Shown here one piece after another: positions 46,607-54,213 of a DNA stretch of 64,000 bases. The DNA lies in NCBI GenBank assembly GCA_002086835.1, contig MVIG01000023.1, positions 22,076-86,075 of the forward strand. The letters run 5' to 3'. Position 1 is the stretch's first letter. Every line of letters starts with the position of its first letter. Source of the DNA: Mycolicibacterium porcinum. Its GTDB lineage: Bacteria > Actinomycetota > Actinomycetes > Mycobacteriales > Mycobacteriaceae. The notes beneath the pieces are model-generated. The model made no database searches, was not told where the DNA came from, and was given only the letters and a program-made list of their open reading frames with translations. The translations under genes were made by a program, and so were the position numbers.

Positions 46607-47464
46607 TCAGTTGTACTTGTAGAAGCCCTCGCCGGTGGCCAGGCCCAACTTGCCCTTGTCGATGTAGTTCTCCTTGAGCCACGCAGCGAGCTTCTGAGCT
46701 TCGGCGTCTCCGTTGGCCATGATGTTGTACGGCGTGGTCAGGCCGATGATGTCGTAGATCTGGAACGGGCCGACCGGTGCGCCGGTGGCGATCCGCCAGG
46801 TGTCGTCGACGGCGCTGGGGTCGGCGTAGCCGCCGGCCGCGAGCTCGGCCGCCGCGTTGAGGAATGGCACCAGCAGTGAGTTGAGGACGTAGCCGGCCTT
46901 CTCCTTGTGCAGTTCGATCGGCACCATCCCGATGGCCTTGGCGAACTCGACCACTGCGGCGAACACGGCCGGGTCGGTGTCGCTGGTGCCCATGATCTCG
47001 GCGGTGTTGAACTGCCACACGCGGTTCGCGAAGTGCAGTGCCAAGAACTTGTCGGGCCTGCCGGTGGAATCCTTGAGATCACTGGGCAGCAGCGTCGAGG
47101 AGTTGGTGGCGAAGATGGTCTCGGCCGGCGCGAGCGTGGCCAGCTTCTGGTAGGTCTCCCGCTTGAGATCGAGAATCTCGGGGATCGCCTCGATGACCAG
47201 GTCGGCATCGGCCACGGCCGCGGCGAGATCGGAGGTCAGCGTGAGCCGGCTCAACGCGTCCTTGGCCTTGCCGTCGCTGGCGTCGGGCACCTCGTTGGCA
47301 TAGGTGTCGGCCAGCTTGCCGAATCGATCCTTGGCCACTTCGAGGACCTTGTCGTTGATGTCGTAGGCCGTGACGGTGAAGCCTTTGAACGCCGATTGGA
47401 ACGCGATCTGGGAACCGAGCACGCCGGTTCCGAGCACGGTCACCTTCTTGATGGAGTGGGTCAT
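46607..47464 (-). CDS. 3-Hydroxyacyl-CoA dehydrogenase, FadB2-like
   Basis: The 285-residue single-domain enzyme has the NAD fold VTVLGTGVLGSQIAFQSAFKGFTVTAYDIN, VIEAIPEILDLKRETYQKL, FATNSSTLLPSDL, the catalytic His of ALHFANRVWQF and the C-terminal dimer domain. It oxidises 3-hydroxyacyl-CoA (butyryl type). Overlap with tetR by four bases and proximity to ohyA suggest joint use in turning hydrated or unsaturated fatty acids over, though 10-hydroxystearate needs chain shortening first. Confidence 0.9.
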   Translation of the reverse strand: MTHSIKKVTVLGTGVLGSQIAFQSAFKGFTVTAYDINDKVLEVAKDRFGKLADTYANEVPDASDGKAKDALSRLTLTSDLAAAVADADLVIEAIPEILDLKRETYQKLATLAPAETIFATNSSTLLPSDLKDSTGRPDKFLALHFANRVWQFNTAEIMGTSDTDPAVFAAVVEFAKAIGMVPIELHKEKAGYVLNSLLVPFLNAAAELAAGGYADPSAVDDTWRIATGAPVGPFQIYDIIGLTTPYNIMANGDAEAQKLAAWLKENYIDKGKLGLATGEGFYKYN

Positions 47465-48105
47465 GATGTTTCTCCTTCTCGTGGTGTTGTGGCTGCCAGG
47501 AACCCCAGCACGATCTGGTTGATCTGCTGGAGCAGTTCATGAGCGCCGTCGGCGCCCCACTTCACGCCGGTGGAGGGTTGGGCCACCAACAGGTGCAGGG
47601 CCGCGAAGACGCTTCTGGCGGCGCGGTCCGCGTTGGCCTGCAACTCGGGGTCGGTGGTCGGATCGGCTGAGCGGCAGCGCATCAGGCGCGCGGCGATGGC
47701 ATCTTCGAGCCGTTTGACGTGGTCGAGGCCTTCGGCGCGGAAGCGTTCGGTGGGAGCGCCGAACAGCAGCTCGCGCTGGTAGGCCGTCGCGTTGTCCGGC
47801 TGACGTGCGGCTTCGGTGATGACGGGCGCAACCATCGCGAACACCGCCGCGCTCGGGTCATCGATATCAGCCGCGTTGCGCATGCCGGTCTCGATCGCCT
47901 GCCGGAACTGGTCGTTGTAGACCATCAGCAGCAGTTCGGCCTTCGAAGACGCGTAGCGGAACAGGGTGCCGGCGGCGACGTCGGCAGCCTCGGCGATCTG
48001 GGCCACGGTCACGGGCTCGAATCCGTGCGCGTCGAACAGTGAACTCGCCGCGGCGAAGATCCGTTGCTGCTTGTCCTGCATGTTGCGCGTCCGACGGCCG
48101 GTCAT
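47461..48105 (-). CDS. TetR-family regulator of the oleate hydratase operon
   Basis: The 214-residue protein has an N-terminal HTH (about residues 12-58, VTVAQIAEAADVAAGTLFRYASSKAELL) and a helical ligand domain; the family pattern fits a fatty acid or acyl-CoA sensor. The ATG at 48105 has GCGAGGTGA just upstream. It is first in the operon and lies immediately downstream of two palindromic sites, so it is probably autoregulated. Confidence 0.86.
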   Translation of the reverse strand: MTGRRTRNMQDKQQRIFAAASSLFDAHGFEPVTVAQIAEAADVAAGTLFRYASSKAELLLMVYNDQFRQAIETGMRNAADIDDPSAAVFAMVAPVITEAARQPDNATAYQRELLFGAPTERFRAEGLDHVKRLEDAIAARLMRCRSADPTTDPELQANADRAARSVFAALHLLVAQPSTGVKWGADGAHELLQQINQIVLGFLAATTPREGETS

Positions 48106-48116
48106 GTTCACCTCGC

Positions 48117-48150
48117 TAATGAATGCGCTCATTAATGAACGTACTCATTA
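48117..48150 (-). promoter_or_regulatory. Tandem TetR operators, TAATGA-N6-TCATTA twice
   Basis: Two 18-base sites with the same arms (48117-48134 and 48133-48150) overlap by two bases and begin 12 bases upstream of tetR. Identical arms with different spacers argue for a selected binding sequence. Confidence 0.72.
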
Positions 48151-48240
48151 ACCGCGGACGGTGTCAACCGGGGGCGGCAAATAAACTCATCTCGATTTCA
48201 GACCTTCACCCCGCCCCCGGGCACCGGTAGCAATACCCGG

Positions 48241-48276
48241 GTGAACGGAACGCTGCCCGGTTGCTGTCGTCGCTGA
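48241..48276 (+). CDS. Candidate 11-residue Cys-Cys leader peptide
   Basis: A short frame GTG-to-TGA encodes VNGTLPGCCRR and ends 45 bases before the ABC permease start. A weak TAGCAA box lies seven bases before the GTG, so it could be translated leaderless. Leaderless short ORFs with cysteine runs that act as cysteine-responsive attenuators upstream of sulfur genes are known in mycobacteria. The two adjacent Cys codons (48262-48267) and the downstream sulfonate-type importer fit that role. This is an inference; translation is not shown. Confidence 0.55.
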   Translation: MNGTLPGCCRR

Positions 48277-48306
48277 AGCCAATCGACACCCCCTGCCTTC
48301 AGCAAC
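48260..48306 (+). promoter_or_regulatory. Mutually exclusive stems in the leader of the sulfonate operon
   Basis: GTTGCTG (48260-48266, over the Cys codons) can pair with CAGCAAC (48300-48306). GCTGAAG (48272-48278, over the leader stop) can pair with CTTCAGC (48297-48303). Both use the same 3' segment, so only one can form at a time; a ribosome stalled at the Cys codons would block the first. A further ACAGA/TCTGT pair (48305-48309 with 48325-48329) encloses the permease GTG. Confidence 0.5.
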
Positions 48307-48321
48307 AGAAAGCTGCCCACA

Positions 48322-49185
48322 GTGTCTGTGTTCGTCGACATCGTTCCCTCCGAGGCTGAAGCCGGCCCGCCGCGTCCTGCCGCACCGGCCAACCGATGGC
48401 GTGCGCTGCTCACCCGCTCGGCATTGCCGTTGCTGTCGGTCGTGGTGTTCTTCGCGGTGTGGCAGGCCGTGGCCTGGGCCGGCATCTGGAATCAGACGTT
48501 CGTGCCCTACCCGTCGACTGTCTGGCGCGCGTTCATCGATGTCTCCACCACCCATGACGGGGCCCGCGGATACGCGGGATACCTGCTCTACGAGCACCTC
48601 TACATGACGTTGCGCCGGGTGCTGGCCGGTGTCGTCATCGGCGTGGTGGTCGGCGTCGGACTCGGCCTGCTGATGGGGTCGGTCGGCTGGCTGCGCAGCG
48701 TGCTCGAGCCGTGGCTGACGTTCCTGCGCGCCCTGCCGCCGTTAGCCTACTTCTTCCTGCTGGTGATCTGGCTCGGCATCGACGAAGCGCCCAAGATCAC
48801 GCTGCTCGCCCTGGCCGCACTGCCGCCGGCGGCAGTGGCCACCACCGCAGCCGTCGTCGCCGCACCGGTCGGGCTGCAGGAAGCGGCCCGGGCTCTGGGA
48901 GCCACCCGCGCCCAGGTGATCCGAGACGTCGTGGTGCCGTCGGCGCTGCCGGAGACCTTCACCGGTATCCGGCTCGCGGTGGGCATGGCGTACTCGTCGG
49001 TGGTGGCTGCCGAACTGTTCAACGGCATCCCCGGGATCGGCGGATTGGTCAAGGACGCAAGCAATTACAACAACACACCGGTCGTGCTGGTCGGGATCTT
49101 CGCCATCGGGATCTCGGGTCTGGTGATCGACGGAGGTTTGCGGGCCGTCGAGCGACGGGCCGTTCCATGGAGAGGGAAGATATGA
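48322..49185 (+). CDS. ABC transporter permease, sulfonate/taurine type (SsuC/TauC-like)
   Basis: The 287-residue protein has six membrane helices and the binding-protein-dependent permease motif around EAARALGATRAQVIRDVVVPSALPETFTGIRLAVGMAY, which contacts the ATPase. The family (SsuC, TauC) imports alkanesulfonates, taurine or nitrate-like anions. It starts with GTG and a weak ribosome site, 45 bases after a candidate Cys leader peptide, and overlaps the binding-protein gene by four bases (ATGA). Confidence 0.88.
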   Translation: MSVFVDIVPSEAEAGPPRPAAPANRWRALLTRSALPLLSVVVFFAVWQAVAWAGIWNQTFVPYPSTVWRAFIDVSTTHDGARGYAGYLLYEHLYMTLRRVLAGVVIGVVVGVGLGLLMGSVGWLRSVLEPWLTFLRALPPLAYFFLLVIWLGIDEAPKITLLALAALPPAAVATTAAVVAAPVGLQEAARALGATRAQVIRDVVVPSALPETFTGIRLAVGMAYSSVVAAELFNGIPGIGGLVKDASNYNNTPVVLVGIFAIGISGLVIDGGLRAVERRAVPWRGKI

Positions 49186-50213
49186 GAGTCAAGAAGCTGC
49201 TCGCCGTGCTGGCTGCCGCGACGGTGGCACTGGCCGGGTGCGCGGTGGACCACTCCGGACAGAGCTCCGAGAAGCCCACCATTCGCATTGGCTACCAGTC
49301 TTTCCCGAGCGGGGATCTGATCGTCAAGAACAACAAGTGGCTCGAAGAGGCACTGCCCGACTACAACATCAAGTGGACCAAGTTCGACTCCGGGGCCGAC
49401 GTGAACACCGCGTTCATCGCCAAGGAGCTGGACTTCGGCGCCCTGGGTTCGAGCCCGGTGGCCCGCGGTTTGTCGGCCCCGCTGAACATTCCGTACCAGG
49501 TGGCGTTCGTGCTCGACGTCGCCGGTGACAACGAGGCCCTGGTGGCCCGGGACGGCGCCGGGGTCAACTCGATCGCCGACCTGCGCGGCAAGCGCGTCGC
49601 CACGCCGTTCGCCTCCACCGCGCACTACAGCCTGCTGGCCGCACTGGCGCAGAACGGCTTGTCGCCCAGCGACGTTCAGCTGATCGACCTGCAGCCGCAA
49701 GCCATCCTGGCGGCCTGGGAGCGCGGCGACATCGCGGCGGCCTACAGCTGGCTGCCCACCCTGGACCAGTTGCGCAAGACCGGCAAGGATCTGATCACCA
49801 GCAGGCAGCTGGCCAAGGACGGAAAGCCGACGCTGGATCTGGCCGCCGTGTCCGACGACTTCTCCACCGCTCACCCCGAGGTCGTCGACATCTGGCGCCA
49901 GCAGCAGGCCCGTGCGCTGAACGTGATCAAGAACGACCCGCAGGCCGCAGCCAAGGCGATCGCCGCCGAGGTCGGGCTGAGCCCCGAAGATGTTGCGGGA
50001 CAGTTGAAGCAGGGGGTCTACCTGACACCGGCCGAGGTGGCCTCGCCCGAGTGGCTGGGCACCGACGGCGCGCCGGGCAACATCGCGGCCAATCTGCAGA
50101 GTGCGTCGCAGTTCCTGGCTGATCAGAAGCAGATCCCCGAGGCAGCACCGCTGCAGGTCTTCAAGGACGCCATCTACACGAAGGGATTGCCGGATGTCAT
50201 CGCCAAGCAGTGA
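49182..50213 (+). CDS. ABC transporter substrate-binding lipoprotein (SsuA/TauA-like)
   Basis: The 343-residue lipoprotein has a signal sequence with lipobox LAGC (Cys about residue 20) and a periplasmic-binding fold of the SsuA/TauA/NMT1 type: IRIGYQSFPSGDLIV, NTAFIAKELDFGALGSSPVARGL, LRGKRVATPFASTAHYSLLAAL and ERGDIAAAYSWLP. It captures the substrate outside the membrane. GGAGAGGGAAGAT precedes ATG 49182. It overlaps the ATPase gene by 20 bases. Confidence 0.9.
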   Translation: MRVKKLLAVLAAATVALAGCAVDHSGQSSEKPTIRIGYQSFPSGDLIVKNNKWLEEALPDYNIKWTKFDSGADVNTAFIAKELDFGALGSSPVARGLSAPLNIPYQVAFVLDVAGDNEALVARDGAGVNSIADLRGKRVATPFASTAHYSLLAALAQNGLSPSDVQLIDLQPQAILAAWERGDIAAAYSWLPTLDQLRKTGKDLITSRQLAKDGKPTLDLAAVSDDFSTAHPEVVDIWRQQQARALNVIKNDPQAAAKAIAAEVGLSPEDVAGQLKQGVYLTPAEVASPEWLGTDGAPGNIAANLQSASQFLADQKQIPEAAPLQVFKDAIYTKGLPDVIAKQ

Positions 50214-50982
50214 CGCGCCCGGCGGGCTGAAGATCAAGAACGTCGCACACCGTTACGGGCGCGGTTCGGATGAGGTGACCGCGCTCGGACCACTGGATCT
50301 ACAGGTCGAGCCCGGCTCGTTCCTGGTCTTGGTGGGGGCGTCCGGGTGCGGCAAGAGCACCCTGCTGCGTCTGATCGCCGGGTTCGAAACCCCTTCCGAG
50401 GGTGAGGTTCACGTGGCAGGGACGCCGCCGACGCCCGGGGTGACCTCGGGCGTGGTGTTCCAGCAGCCGCGACTGTTCCCGTGGCGCACCGTCGGCGGCA
50501 ACGTGGATCTGGCGCTCAAGTACGCCAAGGTGCCGCGCGAGCGCAGAGCTGAGCGGCGTGAGGAACTGCTGGAGCGCGTCGGGCTGGAAGGTACGGCCAA
50601 GCGCAAGATCTGGGAGATCAGCGGCGGGCAACAGCAGCGCGTGGCGATCGCGCGGGCGCTGGCTGCCGAGACTCCGCTGTTCCTGTTGGATGAGCCGTTC
50701 GCGGCGCTGGATGCGTTGACCCGTGAGCGGTTGCAGGAGGATGTCCGGCAGGTGAGTGCGGAGTCCGGTCGCACAACGGTTTTCGTGACGCACAGTGCCG
50801 ATGAGGCCGCGTTCCTCGGTTCACGGATCGTGGTGCTGACCCGCCGCCCGGGCAAGATCGCGCTGGATCTGCCGGTGGAACTACCACGCACCGGAGTCGA
50901 CGCGCACGAGCTGCGCCGTTCGCCGGAGTACCTCAAGTTGCGCACGGATGTCAGCGAGGCCGTGAAACTTGCCGCCGCATAA
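50194..50982 (+). CDS. ABC transporter ATPase (SsuB/TauB-like)
   Basis: The 262-residue protein has Walker A GASGCGKST, Q-loop VVFQQPRLFPWRTV, signature ISGGQQQRV, Walker B LFLLDEPFAALD and the switch His in VFVTHSADEAAFL. The FPWRTVxxNV segment is typical of the nitrate/sulfonate/taurine group. It starts inside the end of the binding-protein gene and closes the importer operon. Confidence 0.93.
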   Translation: MSSPSSDAPGGLKIKNVAHRYGRGSDEVTALGPLDLQVEPGSFLVLVGASGCGKSTLLRLIAGFETPSEGEVHVAGTPPTPGVTSGVVFQQPRLFPWRTVGGNVDLALKYAKVPRERRAERREELLERVGLEGTAKRKIWEISGGQQQRVAIARALAAETPLFLLDEPFAALDALTRERLQEDVRQVSAESGRTTVFVTHSADEAAFLGSRIVVLTRRPGKIALDLPVELPRTGVDAHELRRSPEYLKLRTDVSEAVKLAAA

Positions 50983-51000
50983 CGGGTTCGCCGAAAGTGA

Positions 51001-51039
51001 CGCCATGGCCGTGAGCCCTCGCGGGTGACGACCATGGCG
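51001..51039. terminator. Possible hairpin between ABC operon and convergent hydrolase
   Basis: CGCCATGG (51001-51008) and CCATGGCG (51032-51039) are perfect eight-base arms with a 23-base loop, but no T run follows. It sits between two convergent genes, so it may aid termination. Confidence 0.3.
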
Positions 51040-51052
51040 CCTCGCTCTCGCG

Positions 51053-51913
51053 TCAGGCCCGGCGCTGCAGGAAGTCGTCGATCAATGCGGCGACCTCGTC
51101 GACGTGCGTCTCCAGCAGGAAGTGCCCGCCGTCGAGCAGGTGGATCTCGGCGTCGACGGCGTCCTTGGCGAAGCCGCGCGCGCCGTCGGGCCCGAAGATC
51201 GGATCGCCCTCTCCCCACACCGCGAGCACGGGAACCGCACTGCTGCGCAGGTATTCGTGCAGGGTCGGGTACAGCGGGGCATTGGTGGCGTAGTCACGGA
51301 ACAGCTTGAGCTGTACCAGATCATTGCCCGGCCGGGACACCATCGCCGCGTCGTGCACCCAGGTGTCGGGGTTGACCAGGCTCTCGTCGGAAACCCCGGT
51401 CAGGTACTGCCACTTGATGCCGTCGACGCTCAATGCGGTCCGCACCCCCGCCTCGGTCTCGGGGTTCTGCTCACGCTGGTAGGCCCACACGCCGCTCCAG
51501 AAGCTCTCGACGAAGCCTTCGTCGTAGCCGTTGCCGTTCTGGCTGACGATCGCCGTGATGGCCTCGGGATGCCGCAGTGCCAGTCGCCAGCCGATCGGGG
51601 CGCCGTAGTCCTGGACGTAGATCGCGTAGCGGGACACTCCCAGCTGACTCAGCAGGCCGTCGGTGAGATCGGCCAGCGCGTCGAAGGTGTAGTCGAATTC
51701 GGTGACCGACGGTGCGTCGGAGTGCCCGTAGCCAAGGTGGTCGGGCGCGATGACGTGGTAGCGCTCTGCCAGCCGGGGGATCAGGTCCCGGAACATGTAC
51801 GAGCTCGTCGGGAAGCCGTGCAGCAGCACGATCGCCGGGGCGTCCGGTGCGCCGGCCTCGCGGTAGAACAGCCGCTGGCCGTCGACGGTGGCGTAGCGAT
51901 GGTGAACGGTCAT
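51053..51913 (-). CDS. Haloalkane dehalogenase / epoxide hydrolase-like alpha/beta hydrolase
   Basis: The 286-residue enzyme has HGFPTSSYMFRDLIP (oxyanion and HGxP), a nucleophile elbow VQDYGAPIGW with Asp in place of Ser, an acid in AVWGEGDPIFGPDG and the His of DGGHFLLETH. The QD(Y/W)GxPIG elbow is seen in haloalkane dehalogenases and some epoxide hydrolases; the halide-binding Trp next to the Asp is Tyr here, so dehalogenase activity is uncertain. It is divergent from the CGNR gene across TAAC/GTTA-rich sequence. Confidence 0.82.
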   Translation of the reverse strand: MTVHHRYATVDGQRLFYREAGAPDAPAIVLLHGFPTSSYMFRDLIPRLAERYHVIAPDHLGYGHSDAPSVTEFDYTFDALADLTDGLLSQLGVSRYAIYVQDYGAPIGWRLALRHPEAITAIVSQNGNGYDEGFVESFWSGVWAYQREQNPETEAGVRTALSVDGIKWQYLTGVSDESLVNPDTWVHDAAMVSRPGNDLVQLKLFRDYATNAPLYPTLHEYLRSSAVPVLAVWGEGDPIFGPDGARGFAKDAVDAEIHLLDGGHFLLETHVDEVAALIDDFLQRRA

Positions 51914-51914
51914 G

Positions 51915-51959
51915 ACTAACTCCTATAACTAGTTTTAGTGGTTAGTGACATCTAACGTC
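51915..51959. promoter_or_regulatory. Cluster of TAAC/GTTA half-sites between hydrolase and CGNR gene
   Basis: ACTAAC (51915-51920) is matched by GTTAGT (51941-51946), with AACTAGTT (51927-51934) between them and another CTAAC just after. Such clustering in an 85-base divergent gap suggests an operator for the CGNR protein or another regulator. Confidence 0.4.
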
Positions 51960-51998
51960 GGGTCGCTTAACCTGTCAATAGTTATTTGGAGGTTAGAT

Positions 51999-52607
51999 AT
52001 GAACCTGATGGAGGTGAGTCGACGCGACGAGGCCTTGCTGCTCGACCTGCTCAACACCACACCGGTGGTGGCCGGCAGGTCGCACGACGTGCTCACGGAA
52101 CAGCCGCAGACCTGGCTGCGCGAGCACGACGCGACCGAAGCCGAACTGGGAGACCTGGTGGCCGCGCGAGGTGTGCTTCAGGCGGTGGTGCGCGGAACCG
52201 AGACGGCGGTCGCGGTGCAGCCGTTTCTCGACGAGGTGGCGGTGCGGGCGCGCGCGACGGAAGAAGGCGTGAGCTGGGAGCTTGAATACGGCGACGCGCG
52301 GCGCGGCGCACTGCGGGCGATTCTGGCGTGGGACGCGTTGCGGGCCGAGGGTTCGGGGCGGCTACGCGCGTGTGCGAACCCGGAGTGCCGGCTGTTTCTG
52401 ATCGATCGGAGCAAGCCGAACACCGCACGCTGGTGTTCGATGGCTACCTGCGGAAACCGCATGAAGGCGCGCCGACATCACCAGCGCGCGAGGACTGCGA
52501 AGACTGAAGAACAGTCCCTGATTACACCGGGGGATAGGCGGGCGGCGGGTAGACGCCACGCAGACCCCAGGCCAGCCACGGAAAGAAGAAGTCGCTCTCG
52601 TCGCTGA
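51999..52607 (+). CDS. CGNR zinc-finger / ABATE domain putative regulator
   Basis: The 202-residue protein has an N-terminal ABATE domain (about 1-110: LLLDLLNTTPVV, LTEQPQTWLREHD) and a C-terminal CGNR zinc finger CANPECRLFLID, ARWCSMATCGNRMKARRHHQR, with four Cys ligands. Such proteins are thought to be stress-linked transcription regulators. GGAGG lies just before ATG 51999. After the finger the protein runs 30 residues of Arg-rich sequence that lies antisense to a hidden small gene (52522-52632), so its true stop may once have been earlier. It likely controls the divergent hydrolase. Confidence 0.82.
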   Translation: MNLMEVSRRDEALLLDLLNTTPVVAGRSHDVLTEQPQTWLREHDATEAELGDLVAARGVLQAVVRGTETAVAVQPFLDEVAVRARATEEGVSWELEYGDARRGALRAILAWDALRAEGSGRLRACANPECRLFLIDRSKPNTARWCSMATCGNRMKARRHHQRARTAKTEEQSLITPGDRRAAGRRHADPRPATERRSRSRR

Positions 52608-52632
52608 GGTCGTAGTCAGGATTCGGATCCAT
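52522..52632 (-). CDS. Hidden 36-residue acidic/aromatic small protein
   Basis: On the minus strand an ATG at 52632 opens a 36-codon frame starting MDPNPDYDLSDE, with a central FFFPWLAWGL and ending VYPPPAYPPV. TAGACT lies six bases before the ATG, a clear leaderless promoter spacing. 28 of 35 codons after Met end in G or C, like real genes here. The mixture of acidic, aromatic and Pro-rich segments looks designed rather than random. It overlaps the 3' end of the CGNR gene in antisense. Function unknown. Confidence 0.6.
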   Translation of the reverse strand: MDPNPDYDLSDESDFFFPWLAWGLRGVYPPPAYPPV

Positions 52633-52696
52633 GCCCGGAGTCTAGACGCAGTAGGCAAGGCCGGAACAGGGTCGCGCACGGAATTGCCTACACTCT

Positions 52697-52712
52697 TCAA
52701 CCATCTAGTTGA
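52697..52712. promoter_or_regulatory. Candidate TetR operator TCAAC-catcta-GTTGA
   Basis: A perfect five-base inverted repeat with a six-base spacer, 46 bases before the tetR start at 52759. Position suits autoregulation. Confidence 0.4.
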
Positions 52713-52758
52713 TTGATTTCCTGGGCAAGGTCCGGGCGATGCTGATAGTGAGTGTGCT

Positions 52759-53436
52759 ATGTCATCAGACGCAGAGGGCGGCCGGGGCCGCGGCGGTGCG
52801 GCCGCCAACGGGACATCCCGCCGCGATGAGCTGCTGACTGTCGCGGCCAAACTGTTCGCCGCCCGCGGCTATCACGGCACCCGGATGGACGACGTCGCCG
52901 AGGCTGTCGGCCTGAACAAGGCCACCGTCTATCACTACTACTCGAGCAAGTCGCTGATCCTCTACGACATCTACAAGAGCACGGCGGACTTCACCGTCGA
53001 GGCCCTGCACGACGACCCCACCGCGTCGGCCCGGGAGACCATCTACAACTTCACCCGGCGGTTGCTGGTCGGTATCGCCGGCGACCTCGAGCGTGCCGCG
53101 GTCTACTTCCAGGAAGGCCCCTACATCGCGGAGTGGTTCACCGAGGAGCAGGTGGCCTACATCCGGCACGCCGAGACCCAGGTCTACGAGCATGTCCGCG
53201 ACGTGATCGACCGGGGCATCGCCAGCGGCGAGTTCTACGACTGCGATTCGCATGTCCTGGCGCTGGGCTACATCGGGATGACGCTGGGCTCCTACCGCTG
53301 GCTGCGCCCGCACGGCAGGCGGACCGCCAAGGAGATCGCCGTCGAGTTCAGCACGGCGCTGTTGCGCGGACTCATCCGCGACGAGACGGTCCGCAACGAA
53401 TCCCCGCTCGGGGTCGAGGTTGACGAGAAGGCTTAG
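52759..53436 (+). CDS. TetR-family regulator (KstR2-like C-terminal domain)
   Basis: The 225-residue protein has an HTH (about residues 20-65, RDELLTVAAKLFAARGYHGTRMDDVAEAVGLNKATVYHYYSSKSLILYDIY) and a C-terminal domain with RRAAVYFQEGPYIAEWF and LGYIGMTLGSYRWLRPHGRRTAKEIAVEFSTALLRGL, like lipid-metabolism TetR proteins of the KstR2/FadR kind. It is followed after three bases by a short-chain dehydrogenase, so the two are co-transcribed. Confidence 0.87.
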   Translation: MSSDAEGGRGRGGAAANGTSRRDELLTVAAKLFAARGYHGTRMDDVAEAVGLNKATVYHYYSSKSLILYDIYKSTADFTVEALHDDPTASARETIYNFTRRLLVGIAGDLERAAVYFQEGPYIAEWFTEEQVAYIRHAETQVYEHVRDVIDRGIASGEFYDCDSHVLALGYIGMTLGSYRWLRPHGRRTAKEIAVEFSTALLRGLIRDETVRNESPLGVEVDEKA

Positions 53437-53439
53437 GAC

Positions 53440-54213
53440 ATGACTGATCTGTTCCGATTGGACGGCAAGGTCGCCGTCGTCACCGGCGGCGGCCGCGGCA
53501 TCGGCCTGATGATGGCCCGAGGTCTGCTGCAGGCCGGGGCATCCGTGTACATCTCCAGCCGCAAGGAAGCCGAGTTGTCCGCGGCAGTGGAGGCGCTGTC
53601 GCCGCTCGGCCGGATCTCCGCGGTGCCCGCGGACCTGGGTACCGCGGACGGCGTCGCCGCACTCACCGCCGCGGTGACCGGACGCGAGGACGCCATCCAC
53701 GCACTGTTCAACAACGCGGGCGCGGCCTGGGGTGCGCCGTACGACAAGTTCCCCGAATCCGGGTTCGACAAGGTCTACGACGTCAACGTCAAAGGCGTGT
53801 TCCTGTTGACCCGGGCCCTCACCCCGTTGCTGAATGCCGCTGCCACCGAGGATGATCCGGCGCGGGTGATCAACACCGGCAGCATCGACGGCATCGTCGC
53901 CCCCGGCAAGGGACGCGACAACTTCTCCTACAGCGCCAGCAAGGCGGCGGTGCACATGCTGACCCGCCACCTTGCCGGCGAACTCGCTCCCAAGATCCTG
54001 GTCAATGCGATCGCCCCGGGCCTGTTCGAATCCCGGATGACCAAGGAGATGCTGCGCGCCGGTTCGGAAGAGGTGGGCGCCGTTCTTCCCTTGGGCCGGA
54101 TCGGGCAGCCCGACGACATCGCCGGCATCTCGGTGTTCCTGGCCAGCCGCGCCAGCGCGTACATCACCGGCGCGGTCATCCCGGTCGACGGCGGCGTCAG
54201 CACCATCAGGTGA
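53440..54213 (+). CDS. Short-chain dehydrogenase/reductase (RhlG-like)
   Basis: The 257-residue protein has VTGGGRGIGLMMARGL, the NNAGAAWG motif, catalytic INTGSIDGI and YSASKAAVHMLTRHLAGEL, and the APGLFESRMT segment. The order and the IDGIVAPG loop resemble beta-ketoacyl reductases of the RhlG/FabG type. Substrate unknown. It is the second gene of the TetR-SDR unit and overlaps the convergent DoxX-like gene by eight bases. Confidence 0.88.
   Translation: MTDLFRLDGKVAVVTGGGRGIGLMMARGLLQAGASVYISSRKEAELSAAVEALSPLGRISAVPADLGTADGVAALTAAVTGREDAIHALFNNAGAAWGAPYDKFPESGFDKVYDVNVKGVFLLTRALTPLLNAAATEDDPARVINTGSIDGIVAPGKGRDNFSYSASKAAVHMLTRHLAGELAPKILVNAIAPGLFESRMTKEMLRAGSEEVGAVLPLGRIGQPDDIAGISVFLASRASAYITGAVIPVDGGVSTIR

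Noticed and set aside
48198-48485. A 95-codon minus-strand frame across the leader of the sulfonate operon
   Set aside because: It runs antisense through the leader and permease start, with no ribosome site and no family resemblance.
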